Source of the DNA: Microcaldota archaeon
Lineage (GTDB): Archaea; Micrarchaeota; Micrarchaeia; Micrarchaeales; CABMGC01
Reading direction: 5' to 3'
NCBI GenBank assembly: GCA_021818995.1
Contig: JAKASP010000003.1
Span: 1-39,890 of the forward strand
Length of the DNA stretch: 39,890 nt
The notes below the pieces were generated by a model. The model saw nothing but the letters and a program-made list of their open reading frames with translations. It made no database searches and had not been told where the DNA came from. This document shows, piece after piece, positions 1-7,946 of this stretch (position 1 is the stretch's first letter; every line of letters starts with the position of its first letter). The position numbers were made by a program, and so were the translations under genes.

Positions 1-559
1 TGAAGGATACGCCTCCTCCGTTGTTCGACGCGGTTACCGATGTTGATGTAGGAACGTAGCCCGCTGCCGTGAAGGCAGAGTCAGGAGGGCTGTTCGTTGT
101 GGTGAAGCCCTGCTGCGATCCGTATGTTGAGGATGTAGCCAGGAACTTCGTGTTGCCCGGTGAACCAAGGGTTATTCCCCTGTTGAGCACCGATCCAATC
201 AAAGCAGTAAATCCGTATGAGCCGCTAGGCGCTGAGACTCCAGCCTCTCCCAGCCAGACCTGTTGGCCTGATACTGAGCATGTGGCTGTGGTTACGACGC
301 AGCTCAATCCACTTGTGCCGCCAACCGTAGCTGTTATCGGCGTAGACGTGAAGGCAAGGTTGCCTATCACAGCAGCAATGTTTGCCGCGACTACTCCGTC
401 GCTAGGTTGCGCCGTGGATCCAACTACTATCTGGACCACTGGTTGTCCCGCGCTGTTTATTATCGGTATGTTGCTGAAGGACACAGGTCCTGCAACTGCG
501 AGTCCAAAAAGAAGGCTCGCTGCCAAAACTCCTATTCGCTTCGCGTTTAGTCTATTCAT
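1..559 (-). CDS. S-layer protein precursor, N-terminal part (partial)
   Basis: The reverse strand is open from an ATG at 559-557 to the left edge (186 codons, no stop), so the C-terminal part lies outside the window. The product starts MNRLNAKRIGVLAASLLFGL, a signal peptide with an Arg/Lys n-region and a hydrophobic core ending near AVAGPVSFS. The mature start has the pattern IPIINSAGQPVVQIVVGS followed by DGVVAANIAAVIGNLAF. This is the usual opening of the methanococcal-type S-layer family (S_layer_N): substrate-like strands, then an 'AANIAA.IGN' helix. The rest is rich in Ser, Thr, Gly and Asn, as expected of a surface lattice protein. A TATA box at 599-606 and a GTGAG Shine-Dalgarno-like element before the ATG support the start. 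It would be a natural acceptor for the STT3-dependent glycan encoded downstream. Family assignment is by recalled pattern. Confidence 0.75.
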   Translation of the reverse strand, partial: MNRLNAKRIGVLAASLLFGLAVAGPVSFSNIPIINSAGQPVVQIVVGSTAQPSDGVVAANIAAVIGNLAFTSTPITATVGGTSGLSCVVTTATCSVSGQQVWLGEAGVSAPSGSYGFTALIGSVLNRGITLGSPGNTKFLATSSTYGSQQGFTTTNSPPDSAFTAAGYVPTSTSVTASNNGGGVSF

Positions 560-598
560 TTTCTCACTTAACATCTGGAGTATGCTAAAACTGTAAGC

Positions 599-606
599 TA
601 TTTAAA
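599..606 (-). promoter_or_regulatory. TATA box of the S-layer gene
   Basis: The reverse strand reads TTTAAATA, preceded by the BRE-like GCAACC. It lies about 43 bp upstream of the ATG at 559, which predicts a start site near 577 and a leader of roughly 18 nt containing GTGAG. Confidence 0.6.
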
Positions 607-759
607 GGTTGCGCAATTGCGGCTTAGAGGCATATGGGAAATACGTCATTTGTTGTAGATGCCTTCTCATATGGACTAAGTCATTCGACGAAAGGCAAAG
701 CGGGGCAGATGCTCCTGCGCCTTCCGATCCTATGTCCTGAGCTGCCATCTGCACACTCC

Positions 760-769
760 TTATATATAG
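760..769 (+). promoter_or_regulatory. TATA box of glmS
   Basis: TTATATATAG lies about 41 bp upstream of the glmS ATG at 806, predicting transcription from about 790 and a 16-nt leader with GGAG directly before the ATG. The rest of the 560-805 intergenic stretch holds the divergent S-layer promoter and nothing else I recognise. Confidence 0.65.
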
Positions 770-805
770 TATAATAGGCATTAAAGCTTGATAAAGGGAT
801 CGGAG

Positions 806-2611
806 ATGTGCGGAATTGTGGTTTATGGCAGGAGGGGAGGTTCCGGGGCCCCTGCTCTGGTACTCGAAGGCCTGAAGAAGCTTGAGTACCGCGGATACGA
901 CTCATGGGGCATAGCTGCGCTTGACCGCAAGGGCAGGATCTCTGTAATGAGAAGGGTGGGAAAGATAGGAGGAGCGAACGCAGCTGCTGTCTCGAGGCGC
1001 CTGGGCTCTGGAAGCGTGGCTATGGGCCACACCAGGTGGGCGACCCACGGTGGCATAAGCGAGAGGAACGCGCACCCTCACCTGGACTGCACCGGCAGGA
1101 TAGCAGTCGTGCACAACGGCATAATAGAGAACTACCAGGAACTGAAGTCGGGACTGCTTGCAAGGAAGCACAGGTTCTCCTCAGAAACAGACACGGAGAT
1201 ATTAGCACATTATATAGAGGAGGGAATGAGCAGGGGGCAGAGCTTCCAGCAGGCCACTAGGTCCATAGCCAAGAGGCTGAGCGGAAGGTCCGCTTTCGTT
1301 GCGCTGGATTCCAAGAGCGGGCAGGTGATAGCGGTCAGGCTCGGCGCTCCGCTCATAGTCGGGATAGGAAAGGGTGGCGAGCTCTTCGTCAGCTCTGACA
1401 TAAACGGCTTCCTGGAGCACACGAACAAGGTCATGTACATTGACGATAACCAGATGGCCCTGCTCTCGTTCGGAAAGAGAGCAGCGAGGCTTCCTGCTTT
1501 CTTCAACGTCTCAACAGGCGCCAGGGTGCGCAAGAGGATAGTCGCAATCGACTGGAAGAGGAGCGATGAGGGCAAGTCCGGCTACGACCACTTCCTGATA
1601 AAGGAGATAATGGAGCAGAAGCACACGATAGCGCAGGCGATAAACCAGGACGATGCCACTGTGAGGCGCGCTGCAAACAGGATAAGGAATGCGTTCGGCG
1701 TATTCATAGTCGGCGCTGGCACAGCAGGCAGGGCATGCGTGGCCGGTGAGTATCTTTTCTCGAACATAGCAAAGAAGCATGTAAATTCTGCTGTCGCTTC
1801 GGAGTTCGGGCATTACAAGCACTACCTCACTAAGAGGACGCTCATGATTGCAGTATCGCAGAGCGGCGAGACTGTTGACCTGCTCGATGCGATAGACGTG
1901 GCGAAGTCAAAGGGTTCGAGGATACTCTCGCTGATAAACGTCTTCGGGTCCACGATGATGCGCGTCAGCGACGACTTCTTCATGCTAAACGCAGGAGCTG
2001 AGAAGGCGGTGGCGAGCACAAAGGCGACCACGGCTCAGCTTTCGCTCCTGACCCTGCTCGCATACGCGACTGCGGGCAGGCTGAAGGAAGGCAAGCGCCT
2101 GTTGCTGAACACTGCGGAGCAGGTGAACGACATGCTGAACCCAAGGTACGAGGAGCGCATAAGGAGATTGGCCAAACGCCTGAGGAGCCAGCGCGACATC
2201 TTCGTAATAGGCCGCGGGGTTAACTACCCGATGGCAGAAGAAGCCGCGATAAAGCTCCAGGAAACTAGCTACATACATGCACATGGGTTCGCTGGCGGGG
2301 AACTAAAGCACGGACCTCTTGCGCTCATTGGAAAGGGAAGCCCTTGCATTGCCCTTGTCGCAAACGATGGCTCCAAGCGCGAGATGATAAGCAACGCGAT
2401 GGAGGTGAAGGCGCGCGGAGGGTACATTATCGGGGTGGCCCCGGAGAACAACGAGGTCTTCGACTACTGGCTCAGGGTGCCCGACGCCGGAGAGGCGAGC
2501 CCCATAGTGAACATAATCCCGGTGCAGATACTCGCATATCATCTGGCTGTGATGCGCGGCATAAATCCGGACTATCCCAGGAACCTTGCGAAGTCTGTGA
2601 CTGTGAAGTAG
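806..2611 (+). CDS. glmS: Glutamine--fructose-6-phosphate aminotransferase (isomerizing)
   Basis: GlmS converts fructose-6-phosphate and glutamine to glucosamine-6-phosphate, the entry to UDP-GlcNAc and amino-sugar synthesis. The ATG at 806 gives Met-Cys-Gly-Ile-Val. After Met removal Cys becomes the N-terminal nucleophile of the class II glutamine amidotransferase domain, so I prefer this start over the upstream in-frame TTG at 788. Glutaminase motifs present include LEYRGYDSWGIA, GHTRWATHG, VVHNGIIENY and SETDTEILAH. Two SIS isomerase domains follow (about residues 280-420 and 450-600), with VSQSGETVDLLDA, VASTKATTAQL and GFAGGELKHGPLALI. The C-terminus PRNLAKSVTVK matches the family's conserved tail. 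The length (601 aa) is normal. It converges on the next gene with a 6-bp gap. In this context it probably supplies amino sugars for surface glycans. Confidence 0.97.
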   Translation: MCGIVVYGRRGGSGAPALVLEGLKKLEYRGYDSWGIAALDRKGRISVMRRVGKIGGANAAAVSRRLGSGSVAMGHTRWATHGGISERNAHPHLDCTGRIAVVHNGIIENYQELKSGLLARKHRFSSETDTEILAHYIEEGMSRGQSFQQATRSIAKRLSGRSAFVALDSKSGQVIAVRLGAPLIVGIGKGGELFVSSDINGFLEHTNKVMYIDDNQMALLSFGKRAARLPAFFNVSTGARVRKRIVAIDWKRSDEGKSGYDHFLIKEIMEQKHTIAQAINQDDATVRRAANRIRNAFGVFIVGAGTAGRACVAGEYLFSNIAKKHVNSAVASEFGHYKHYLTKRTLMIAVSQSGETVDLLDAIDVAKSKGSRILSLINVFGSTMMRVSDDFFMLNAGAEKAVASTKATTAQLSLLTLLAYATAGRLKEGKRLLLNTAEQVNDMLNPRYEERIRRLAKRLRSQRDIFVIGRGVNYPMAEEAAIKLQETSYIHAHGFAGGELKHGPLALIGKGSPCIALVANDGSKREMISNAMEVKARGGYIIGVAPENNEVFDYWLRVPDAGEASPIVNIIPVQILAYHLAVMRGINPDYPRNLAKSVTVK

Positions 2612-2617
2612 GCGCGT

Positions 2618-3838
2618 TCAGCCGTAGATCTCGCAGGTCAGCGGGTTTATCAGCTTGCCGCCCTTCCTGACATACCACTCCATCTTCTGCTTTCCGAACT
2701 CCATGTAGTTCCATGCGCCGACGATGAGGTAGTCTGGCATGTCCTGCTCTATCTGCTTCTCGCTCTTCACGAGTATGTCTGCTTTCGGTATGTACTTGCC
2801 TATCTTCGCCTCGGTCAGGTCGTAGGCGCAGTCTATCTCTTTGTGCGAGAGCCCGCAGAAGTTCAGCAGCGTGGCGATCTTTGCGGGAACGGTCCAGATC
2901 GAGACGCGCTTGCCCTGCGCCTTCAGCCCCTTTACCAGCTTTACGAATTTTGCCTTCCTTTCGTCGGCCCTTTTCTGCATCTTCTTCATGGATTCCAGAT
3001 CGTAAAGGCCCGTTCCTTCCTCCTGTTTGAAGAAGCCGTCGATCTCTTTGCTTCGCGAGCGCTTGCCGAGCGTAACCCTTATCGACCCGCCCTGCTGGTC
3101 TGGCAGATAGTCGACTCCCGAGACCTTAAGGCCGCAGCTCTCCGCGATCGTGTCCATTGCCCTGACGTCCCAGACGAAGTAGTGCTCCCCATAGAGCGAG
3201 TCTATCTGCAGGTTCTCGACCAGGCTCTTCAGCCAGTGCACCTCTATTGAGATCATCCCGCTATCACCTATCAGCTCCTTCATCCCCATGAGGAAATCCC
3301 TTGGGTTGGGTATGTGAGCGAAGACGTTGTTCGCTATGACAACATCCGCCTTCCCGTACTCGCTTGCTATCCTCTTGCCCAGTTTCTCGTCGAAGAACTC
3401 GTTTATTGTGGTGAGTCCCTTCTCGTTCGCAGCTTTTGCGAGGTTCTTCGCAGGTTCCACTCCTATAACTTTCTTGAACCCGCCGACCTCCTTCATCAGC
3501 GAGATCTCTGTTCCGTCGTTCGAGGCGAGTATCACAGCGAACTCCTTCCTCTCTGCTTTTTTGCCTATCTCGGCCGCAAGCTTCCTGAAATGCTCAACTG
3601 CCGGAGGGTTTACTCCGGTGTAGTAGGTGTAGTCGTCGCCGAAGAGCTCCTTCCTGTTTATGAGTTCCGTCTGCTGAAAGAAGGTGCAGTTCTTGCACCA
3701 GTAGTAAACGAGCGGGTAGCTCACGACCTTGCTCATCTGGTCCTTTGACACGAGCCCGTTCGCGTTGGGCATGCTGCCCAGGTCGAGAACCTTGTACAGT
3801 TCTGCGCTTCCGCAAACCTTGCACTTATGCTCAGACAT
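2618..3838 (-). CDS. Zinc-containing sugar C-methyltransferase (NovU/TylC3/TcaB9-like)
   Basis: This 406-residue protein has the three-part layout of deoxysugar C-methyltransferases. An N-terminal zinc-binding domain carries Cys6, Cys9, Cys48 and Cys51 (CKVCGS and WCKNC). A SAM-binding Rossmann core follows, with ILASNDGTEISLM (104-116), GVEPAKNLAKAA (126-137) and NNVFAHIPNP. Then comes the family's C-terminal domain. Y216-G-E-H219 corresponds to the YHEH catalytic motif known from TcaB9-like enzymes (family knowledge). Such enzymes methylate a carbon of NDP-4-keto-6-deoxyhexoses made by an RmlB-type dehydratase. The gene is the last of the minus-strand operon, 30 bp after rmlB. The surface glycan may therefore contain a C-methylated 6-deoxysugar beside or instead of plain rhamnose; the exact substrate is inference. 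Confidence 0.85.
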   Translation of the reverse strand: MSEHKCKVCGSAELYKVLDLGSMPNANGLVSKDQMSKVVSYPLVYYWCKNCTFFQQTELINRKELFGDDYTYYTGVNPPAVEHFRKLAAEIGKKAERKEFAVILASNDGTEISLMKEVGGFKKVIGVEPAKNLAKAANEKGLTTINEFFDEKLGKRIASEYGKADVVIANNVFAHIPNPRDFLMGMKELIGDSGMISIEVHWLKSLVENLQIDSLYGEHYFVWDVRAMDTIAESCGLKVSGVDYLPDQQGGSIRVTLGKRSRSKEIDGFFKQEEGTGLYDLESMKKMQKRADERKAKFVKLVKGLKAQGKRVSIWTVPAKIATLLNFCGLSHKEIDCAYDLTEAKIGKYIPKADILVKSEKQIEQDMPDYLIVGAWNYMEFGKQKMEWYVRKGGKLINPLTCEIYG

Positions 3839-3868
3839 ACAAATACCAAAATCGCTTAGCCCGCGCCC

Positions 3869-4813
3869 CTAGGCTGCAGACGAGCCTACGTACCACTTGA
3901 TTGTTTCCCTTAAAGCTTTATTAAATGAATATTTCGGACGCCAGCCCAGCTCCTCTTTTATCTTTCCTGCATCTATCGCGTATCTCGGATCGTGTCCGGC
4001 CCGGTCCTTCACGTACTCTATCAGCGATTCCGGCTTTCCGAGCTCGCGCAGTATCTGCCTGACAACGTCTATGTTGCGCCTCTCCTGGTTTGCCCCAATC
4101 AGGTACGTTGAGCCGTATTCGCCCTTTCTCAGTATCAGCTCTAGGGCGGAGCAGTGGTCGAGCACATATATCCAGTCCCTGACCTGGAGCCCCTTGCCGT
4201 AGACCGGTATCTTCCTGCCCGCAAGCGCGTTGGTTATCGCCTTGGGTATCAGCTTCTCCTTGTGCTGCCTTGGCCCGAGGTTGTTGCTGCAGTTTGAGAT
4301 GGTCAGCTTCATGCGGTATGTGTGGAAGTACGCGTTGACAAGGTGGTCTGCCGCGGCCTTCGTGGCAGAATAGGGGTTTTGGGGCTTGTATGCCGACTTT
4401 TCGTCGAACTTCCTGCTTGAGTGCAGGGGAAGAGCCCCATAGACCTCATCGGTGGACACGTGATGGAACCTCTTCTCGTGCTTTCTTGACGCCTCGAGCA
4501 GCGTGTGCACGCCCACAACGTTGGAATGCACGAACCGCTCCGAGCTCGCTATCGAGTTGTCGACGTGGGTTTCTGCCGCGAAGTTTATGATAGCATCAAC
4601 GTCTTTTGACACGCGGTCTGCAAGTTTCTTGTCTGCTATGTCGCCTCTTATGAACTCGTAATCGTATTTTCCGACACCGTCAAGGTTGGACGGAACTGCG
4701 GCGTAGGTCAGCTTGTCTACGTTCACTATCGAGTCCTTCGGATGGCGTCCGAACCAGTAGTGTATGAAATTTGAACCTATGAACCCGTCTCCTCCGGTGA
4801 CCAGAAGCCTCAT
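3869..4813 (-). CDS. rmlB: dTDP-glucose 4,6-dehydratase
   Basis: This extended short-chain dehydrogenase (314 aa, normal length) converts dTDP-glucose to dTDP-4-keto-6-deoxyglucose, the second step of dTDP-rhamnose synthesis. The NAD-binding glycine motif is GGDGFIGSN (7-15). The dehydratase signature is STDEVYG with T121, D122 and E123 as catalytic residues. The SDR Tyr/Lys pair is Y148-SAT-K152, followed by KAAADHLV. NNLGPRQHKEKLIPKAI and DWIYVLDHC are typical of RmlB. The ATG lies 1 bp after the rmlD stop codon, and the C-methyltransferase follows 30 bp downstream, so the three genes form one operon. RmlB is the branch point giving substrate both to RmlC/RmlD and to the C-methyltransferase. 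Confidence 0.95.
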   Translation of the reverse strand: MRLLVTGGDGFIGSNFIHYWFGRHPKDSIVNVDKLTYAAVPSNLDGVGKYDYEFIRGDIADKKLADRVSKDVDAIINFAAETHVDNSIASSERFVHSNVVGVHTLLEASRKHEKRFHHVSTDEVYGALPLHSSRKFDEKSAYKPQNPYSATKAAADHLVNAYFHTYRMKLTISNCSNNLGPRQHKEKLIPKAITNALAGRKIPVYGKGLQVRDWIYVLDHCSALELILRKGEYGSTYLIGANQERRNIDVVRQILRELGKPESLIEYVKDRAGHDPRYAIDAGKIKEELGWRPKYSFNKALRETIKWYVGSSAA

Positions 4814-4814
4814 G

Positions 4815-5693
4815 CTATGCGACCTGCTTTTTGAAGATCGAAAGGCCTTCCCTGACAGTGAGCGTCCTGAGGCCTGTGGCCCTCTCCGCCTTCTCGGATA
4901 CGAGGTTGACGTTCCCAGGCCTCGGCGCTATCTGGTTCAGTTCGGGGGTGGTTATCGGAGTTATGAGGCTGGCGTCAAGGCCGAATGCCCTCGCGATTTC
5001 CTTGGAGAAGTCGTATCTGCTCATGCTCTCCTTTCCCGTTATGTGAAACAATCCGGACTCGTCCTTCTCGTAGAGCTTGAACAGGAATTCGGCAAGGTTG
5101 TCAGTCAGCGTGGGATTGTTCCTCTGGTCCGTCACTATCCTCACCTTCTCCTTGCTCCTGAGCCTCTGTATGAGCCAGGTCGCAAAGCTCGACTTGCCCA
5201 GGCCCCCGGTTCCGTAAAGGACCGCGGTCCTCGCCACTATATAGTTCATGTCCAACGCCGAGAGCGCGTACTCCATTATCAGCTTGGTCTTCCCATAGTA
5301 GTTCACGGGGTTGGGCTTGTCCTTCTCAGTGTACCTGAGCTTCTTGCCGTCAAAAACGTCGTCTGTGGATATGAATATGTACTTGCTGCCCTGCTTCTTG
5401 CAGGCCTCGGCCACGTTCTTCGAGCCCTCGACGTTTACGCGCCAGGCCTCCTCGGGGTGCGCCTCGCAGTAGTCGAGGTTGCTGAGCGCATGTGTGTCTA
5501 TGACGCAGTCTGGCTTCACCTTATCGATGACCTTCAGCGCGCTCCGCATGTCGGATACGTCGAGAAAGTGCATGCCTCCCGATTTTATCGCGTGCTCCTT
5601 GTACGTGCCCGACATCTCGAACCTGTCCTTGCCAAGCTGGATGAGCTTGTTCCCAAGCAGGCCGCTGGCGCCTATGACCAATAACCTTTCCAT
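4815..5693 (-). CDS. rmlD: dTDP-4-dehydrorhamnose reductase
   Basis: RmlD performs the last step of dTDP-L-rhamnose synthesis, reducing the 4-keto group with NAD(P)H. I place the start at the ATG at 5693-5691, giving MERLLVIGASGLLGNKLIQ (292 aa, normal for RmlD). A longer reading frame extends upstream but would run into rmlA and lacks family similarity. Motifs are GASGLLG (nucleotide binding), STDDVFDG, YYGKTK (SDR Tyr-x3-Lys) and, near the C-terminus, RPGNVNL, which resembles the substrate-binding RP...L element of the family. It heads the rmlD-rmlB-methyltransferase operon. The shared TATA at 5715-5726 predicts transcription at about 5695, so the mRNA should be leaderless or nearly so. Confidence 0.92.
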   Translation of the reverse strand: MERLLVIGASGLLGNKLIQLGKDRFEMSGTYKEHAIKSGGMHFLDVSDMRSALKVIDKVKPDCVIDTHALSNLDYCEAHPEEAWRVNVEGSKNVAEACKKQGSKYIFISTDDVFDGKKLRYTEKDKPNPVNYYGKTKLIMEYALSALDMNYIVARTAVLYGTGGLGKSSFATWLIQRLRSKEKVRIVTDQRNNPTLTDNLAEFLFKLYEKDESGLFHITGKESMSRYDFSKEIARAFGLDASLITPITTPELNQIAPRPGNVNLVSEKAERATGLRTLTVREGLSIFKKQVA

Positions 5694-5714
5694 GGTTAGA
5701 TGTTTAGACCATAA

Positions 5715-5726
5715 CATATTTATATG
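5715..5726. promoter_or_regulatory. Bidirectional TATA element between rmlD and rmlA
   Basis: The near-palindromic CATATTTATATG can serve both strands. Counting 26 bp from its centre predicts a start at about 5695 for rmlD (-), leaderless, and at about 5747 for rmlA (+), with a leader of about 26 nt. One element would co-ordinate the two halves of the rhamnose pathway. Confidence 0.55.
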
Positions 5727-5772
5727 GTGAGGTCGCATATAGAAACCGAACGCATGAAATGGGGTTGATCGA

Positions 5773-6522
5773 GTGAAGGGAGTGATACTTGCTGGCGGAA
5801 ACGGTACAAGGCTCAGGCCTATAACCAACGTTACTAACAAGCACCTGCTGCCGGTATACGACAAGCCGATGATCTACTATCCTCTTAACTTCCTGGCGGG
5901 GCTGGGAATAAAGGACCTGATACTGATCAGCGGCAGGGAGTTCGCGGGAGATTTTGCAAACCTTCTCGGAGACGGCAGCGAGCTCGGGGTTGACATAACG
6001 TACAAGGTGCAGGAAAAGCCCATGGGCATAGCGCACGCCGCGGGAATCGCGGAGAAGTTCGCAGGCGGAGATTCGATCATAACGATTCTCGGAGACAATC
6101 TCTTCTATGTGGGCAAGGGAGAGAAGGAGGCGATAAGAAAACTTGTAAGGGAATTCGACGCACACCCTGATGGAGCGTACGTATTCCTCAAGGAGGTCGC
6201 GGATCCGGAGAGGTTCGGGGTGGCTGTGTTCGGCAACGACGGCTCGATCGTGGGTTTCGAAGAGAAACCGAAGGTGCCAAAGTCAAACTATGCGCTCACC
6301 GGCCTTTACATGTACGACAATACGCTGTTCGAAAAGGTCAGGAAGCTGAAACCGTCATGGAGGGGCGAACTGGAGCTAACTGACGTAAACAACGCATACG
6401 TTGCTGAGAAAAAACTCAAGCACTACATACTTAAGGGCGATTGGACCGACGCCGGCACATTTGACACGTTGGTCAAGGCCAACGTAATCGCCAAGGAGAT
6501 ATCTGACAAGGAACAGAAATAA
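5773..6522 (+). CDS. rmlA: Glucose-1-phosphate thymidylyltransferase
   Basis: RmlA makes dTDP-glucose from dTTP and glucose-1-phosphate. The start is GTG, giving MKGVILAGGNGTRLRP, the nucleotidyltransferase signature. Further motifs are K31-P with MIYYPL, LGDN with Asp108 for Mg2+, FEEKP (about 162-166), a GELELTDVNNAY segment (sugar pocket) and WTDAGT (224-229). At 249 aa it lacks the C-terminal helical extension of the 290-residue bacterial RmlA and resembles the short form common in archaea. It is followed by rmlC 9 bp downstream, giving an rmlA-rmlC operon divergent from rmlD-rmlB. Together the two operons hold all four rhamnose genes. Confidence 0.93.
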   Translation: MKGVILAGGNGTRLRPITNVTNKHLLPVYDKPMIYYPLNFLAGLGIKDLILISGREFAGDFANLLGDGSELGVDITYKVQEKPMGIAHAAGIAEKFAGGDSIITILGDNLFYVGKGEKEAIRKLVREFDAHPDGAYVFLKEVADPERFGVAVFGNDGSIVGFEEKPKVPKSNYALTGLYMYDNTLFEKVRKLKPSWRGELELTDVNNAYVAEKKLKHYILKGDWTDAGTFDTLVKANVIAKEISDKEQK

Positions 6523-6531
6523 GGTGGTTTT

Positions 6532-7083
6532 ATGGCCTTCAGGTTCACAAAGCTTAAGCTTCGAGGCGTAATCTTGATTGAAAGCGACCTATTTAGGGAC
6601 GCGCGCGGCTCGCTCGTGGAGGTTCACAACAACAAGGTGTTCAGGAAGAACGGGATAAATGCCGAGTTCGTCCAGGACCTGGTCGCGGTGTCGAAAAAGA
6701 ACGTGCTGCGGGGCCTGCACTACCAGCTCAAGCCGAACGCGCAGGCAAAACTGGTCAGCGTAATCTCGGGCAGGATCTTCGACGTGTGCGTCGACATGAG
6801 GAGAAGCTCCAAGACATATTCGAAATGGATAGGCGTAGAGCTTTCTGAGGCGAACAGGCGCATGCTGATGGTCCCCGAAGGCTTCGCGCACGGCTACCTC
6901 GCGCTGGAGGATTCAAGGGTTATGTACAAGATAGCAGGAGAGTACTCAAAGCCAGATTCCAGGGGAGTGGCGTGGAACGACCCCGAGCTCGGGATAAGGT
7001 GGCCGGCGACCGGCCCCATTATAGCCTCGGATACCGATAGGGCGTGGCCTGGATTGAAGGATGCGGACAACAATTTCCATTAG
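6532..7083 (+). CDS. rmlC: dTDP-4-dehydrorhamnose 3,5-epimerase
   Basis: RmlC is a cupin-fold epimerase acting at C3 and C5 of dTDP-4-keto-6-deoxyglucose. The catalytic His is H63 in VLRGLHYQ, and Tyr138 (GEYSKPDSRG) fits the conserved acid/base Tyr. FRDARGSLVE, VPEGFAHGYLAL and WNDPELGIRWP are all typical of the family. The length (183 aa) is normal. The start ATG is preceded by AAGGTGG at good Shine-Dalgarno spacing and lies 9 bp after rmlA, so the two genes are co-transcribed. It competes with the C-methyltransferase of the divergent operon for the RmlB product (inference). Confidence 0.95.
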   Translation: MAFRFTKLKLRGVILIESDLFRDARGSLVEVHNNKVFRKNGINAEFVQDLVAVSKKNVLRGLHYQLKPNAQAKLVSVISGRIFDVCVDMRRSSKTYSKWIGVELSEANRRMLMVPEGFAHGYLALEDSRVMYKIAGEYSKPDSRGVAWNDPELGIRWPATGPIIASDTDRAWPGLKDADNNFH

Positions 7084-7153
7084 AAGCGGCTCCTGGCGAA
7101 AGGCCACGAGAAGATTCTTAATTTGCCACGTTCCTATGTAATAAAAGTCTGCG

Positions 7154-7924
7154 GTGATTTTCCTGTTTGATAGACTTAGCTACAACATAGCGAATGCACA
7201 AGAGATAATCAGGAAGGGAGGATATCGCGCCTTTTTGAACGAGGCCCTGAGAAGAAAGCCGTTTTACGGGCAGCTCCTGGTGCCGTTCGCTGCACGGAAG
7301 CTCAAAAGCCTACAAAGAGAGCGCAGTTCCGGAAGCCTGAAGGAAACGATCGACTTCTCGTTCGGCTTCAGCTATCTTGGGATCAACATGAGGCCTGTGC
7401 AGGTGAGATCAGAAATCACCAAGCTGCTGGAGATCCTGAAGAAGAGGAAGCCGAAGAGCATACTCGAGATAGGTACAGCAAACGGCGGCACTCTCTTCCT
7501 TTTCGCGAAGGTTTCTGACAGGAATGCGAGGATAGTGAGCATAGACAACGGCTACCCGAGATGGCGTGAGAAACTGTACAGGGCGTTCGCCCTTCCAAGC
7601 CAGAAGCTTTACCTGCTCAGGTCCAATTCGCACGACTCCAGTACGCTGAAAAGGGCCAGGGGACTTCTGGGCGGGGCGCGGGTGGACTTCCTCTTCATAG
7701 ACGGCGACCACACATACGAGGGCGTCAAGAAGGATTTCGCCATGTACTCGAAGCTCGTGAAGAAGGGTGGCGTGATCGGCTTCCACGACATAGTTGTGCA
7801 CCCGCCGGAGGCCGAGTGCGAGGTCGACAGGCTCTTCAACGAGGTCAAAAAGAGGTACAGGAGCTCTGAGATAGTAGAGAACAGGAAGCAGGGATGGGGC
7901 GGCATAGGGGTGCTGTACACATGA
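7154..7924 (+). CDS. Class I SAM-dependent methyltransferase (Methyltransf_24/CmcI-like)
   Basis: This 256-residue protein has a Rossmann methyltransferase core. The SAM motif is ILEIGTANGGTLFLFA (103-118), motif II is VSIDN (128-132), and an acidic metal-site-like stretch FLFIDGDHTYEGVKKDF spans 179-195, followed by GGVIGFHDI (205-213). The DGDHTYE and HDI elements are characteristic of the Methyltransf_24/cephalosporin-hydroxylase-like family, often found in polysaccharide clusters as sugar O-methyltransferases and metal dependent. The start is GTG at 7154; I see no better in-frame start and no strong Shine-Dalgarno. It stands between rmlC and a putative glycosyltransferase on the same strand, so a role in methylating a glycan sugar is likely. 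The substrate is unknown. Confidence 0.8.
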   Translation: MIFLFDRLSYNIANAQEIIRKGGYRAFLNEALRRKPFYGQLLVPFAARKLKSLQRERSSGSLKETIDFSFGFSYLGINMRPVQVRSEITKLLEILKKRKPKSILEIGTANGGTLFLFAKVSDRNARIVSIDNGYPRWREKLYRAFALPSQKLYLLRSNSHDSSTLKRARGLLGGARVDFLFIDGDHTYEGVKKDFAMYSKLVKKGGVIGFHDIVVHPPEAECEVDRLFNEVKKRYRSSEIVENRKQGWGGIGVLYT

Positions 7925-7946
7925 GCAGTGTTGGGAAAGTGTTGCA

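Noticed and set aside
69-596. Plus-strand open frame of 175 codons
   Set aside because: It is the complement of the S-layer gene; the reverse frame has a signal peptide and family pattern, this one has no recognisable features.
788-805. Upstream TTG start for glmS
   Set aside because: The catalytic Cys must follow the initiator Met; only the ATG at 806 allows this.
5694-5864. Longer rmlD frame beginning inside rmlA
   Set aside because: The extra 57 residues are antisense to rmlA and span the promoter region; the ATG at 5693 gives a normal RmlD N-terminus.
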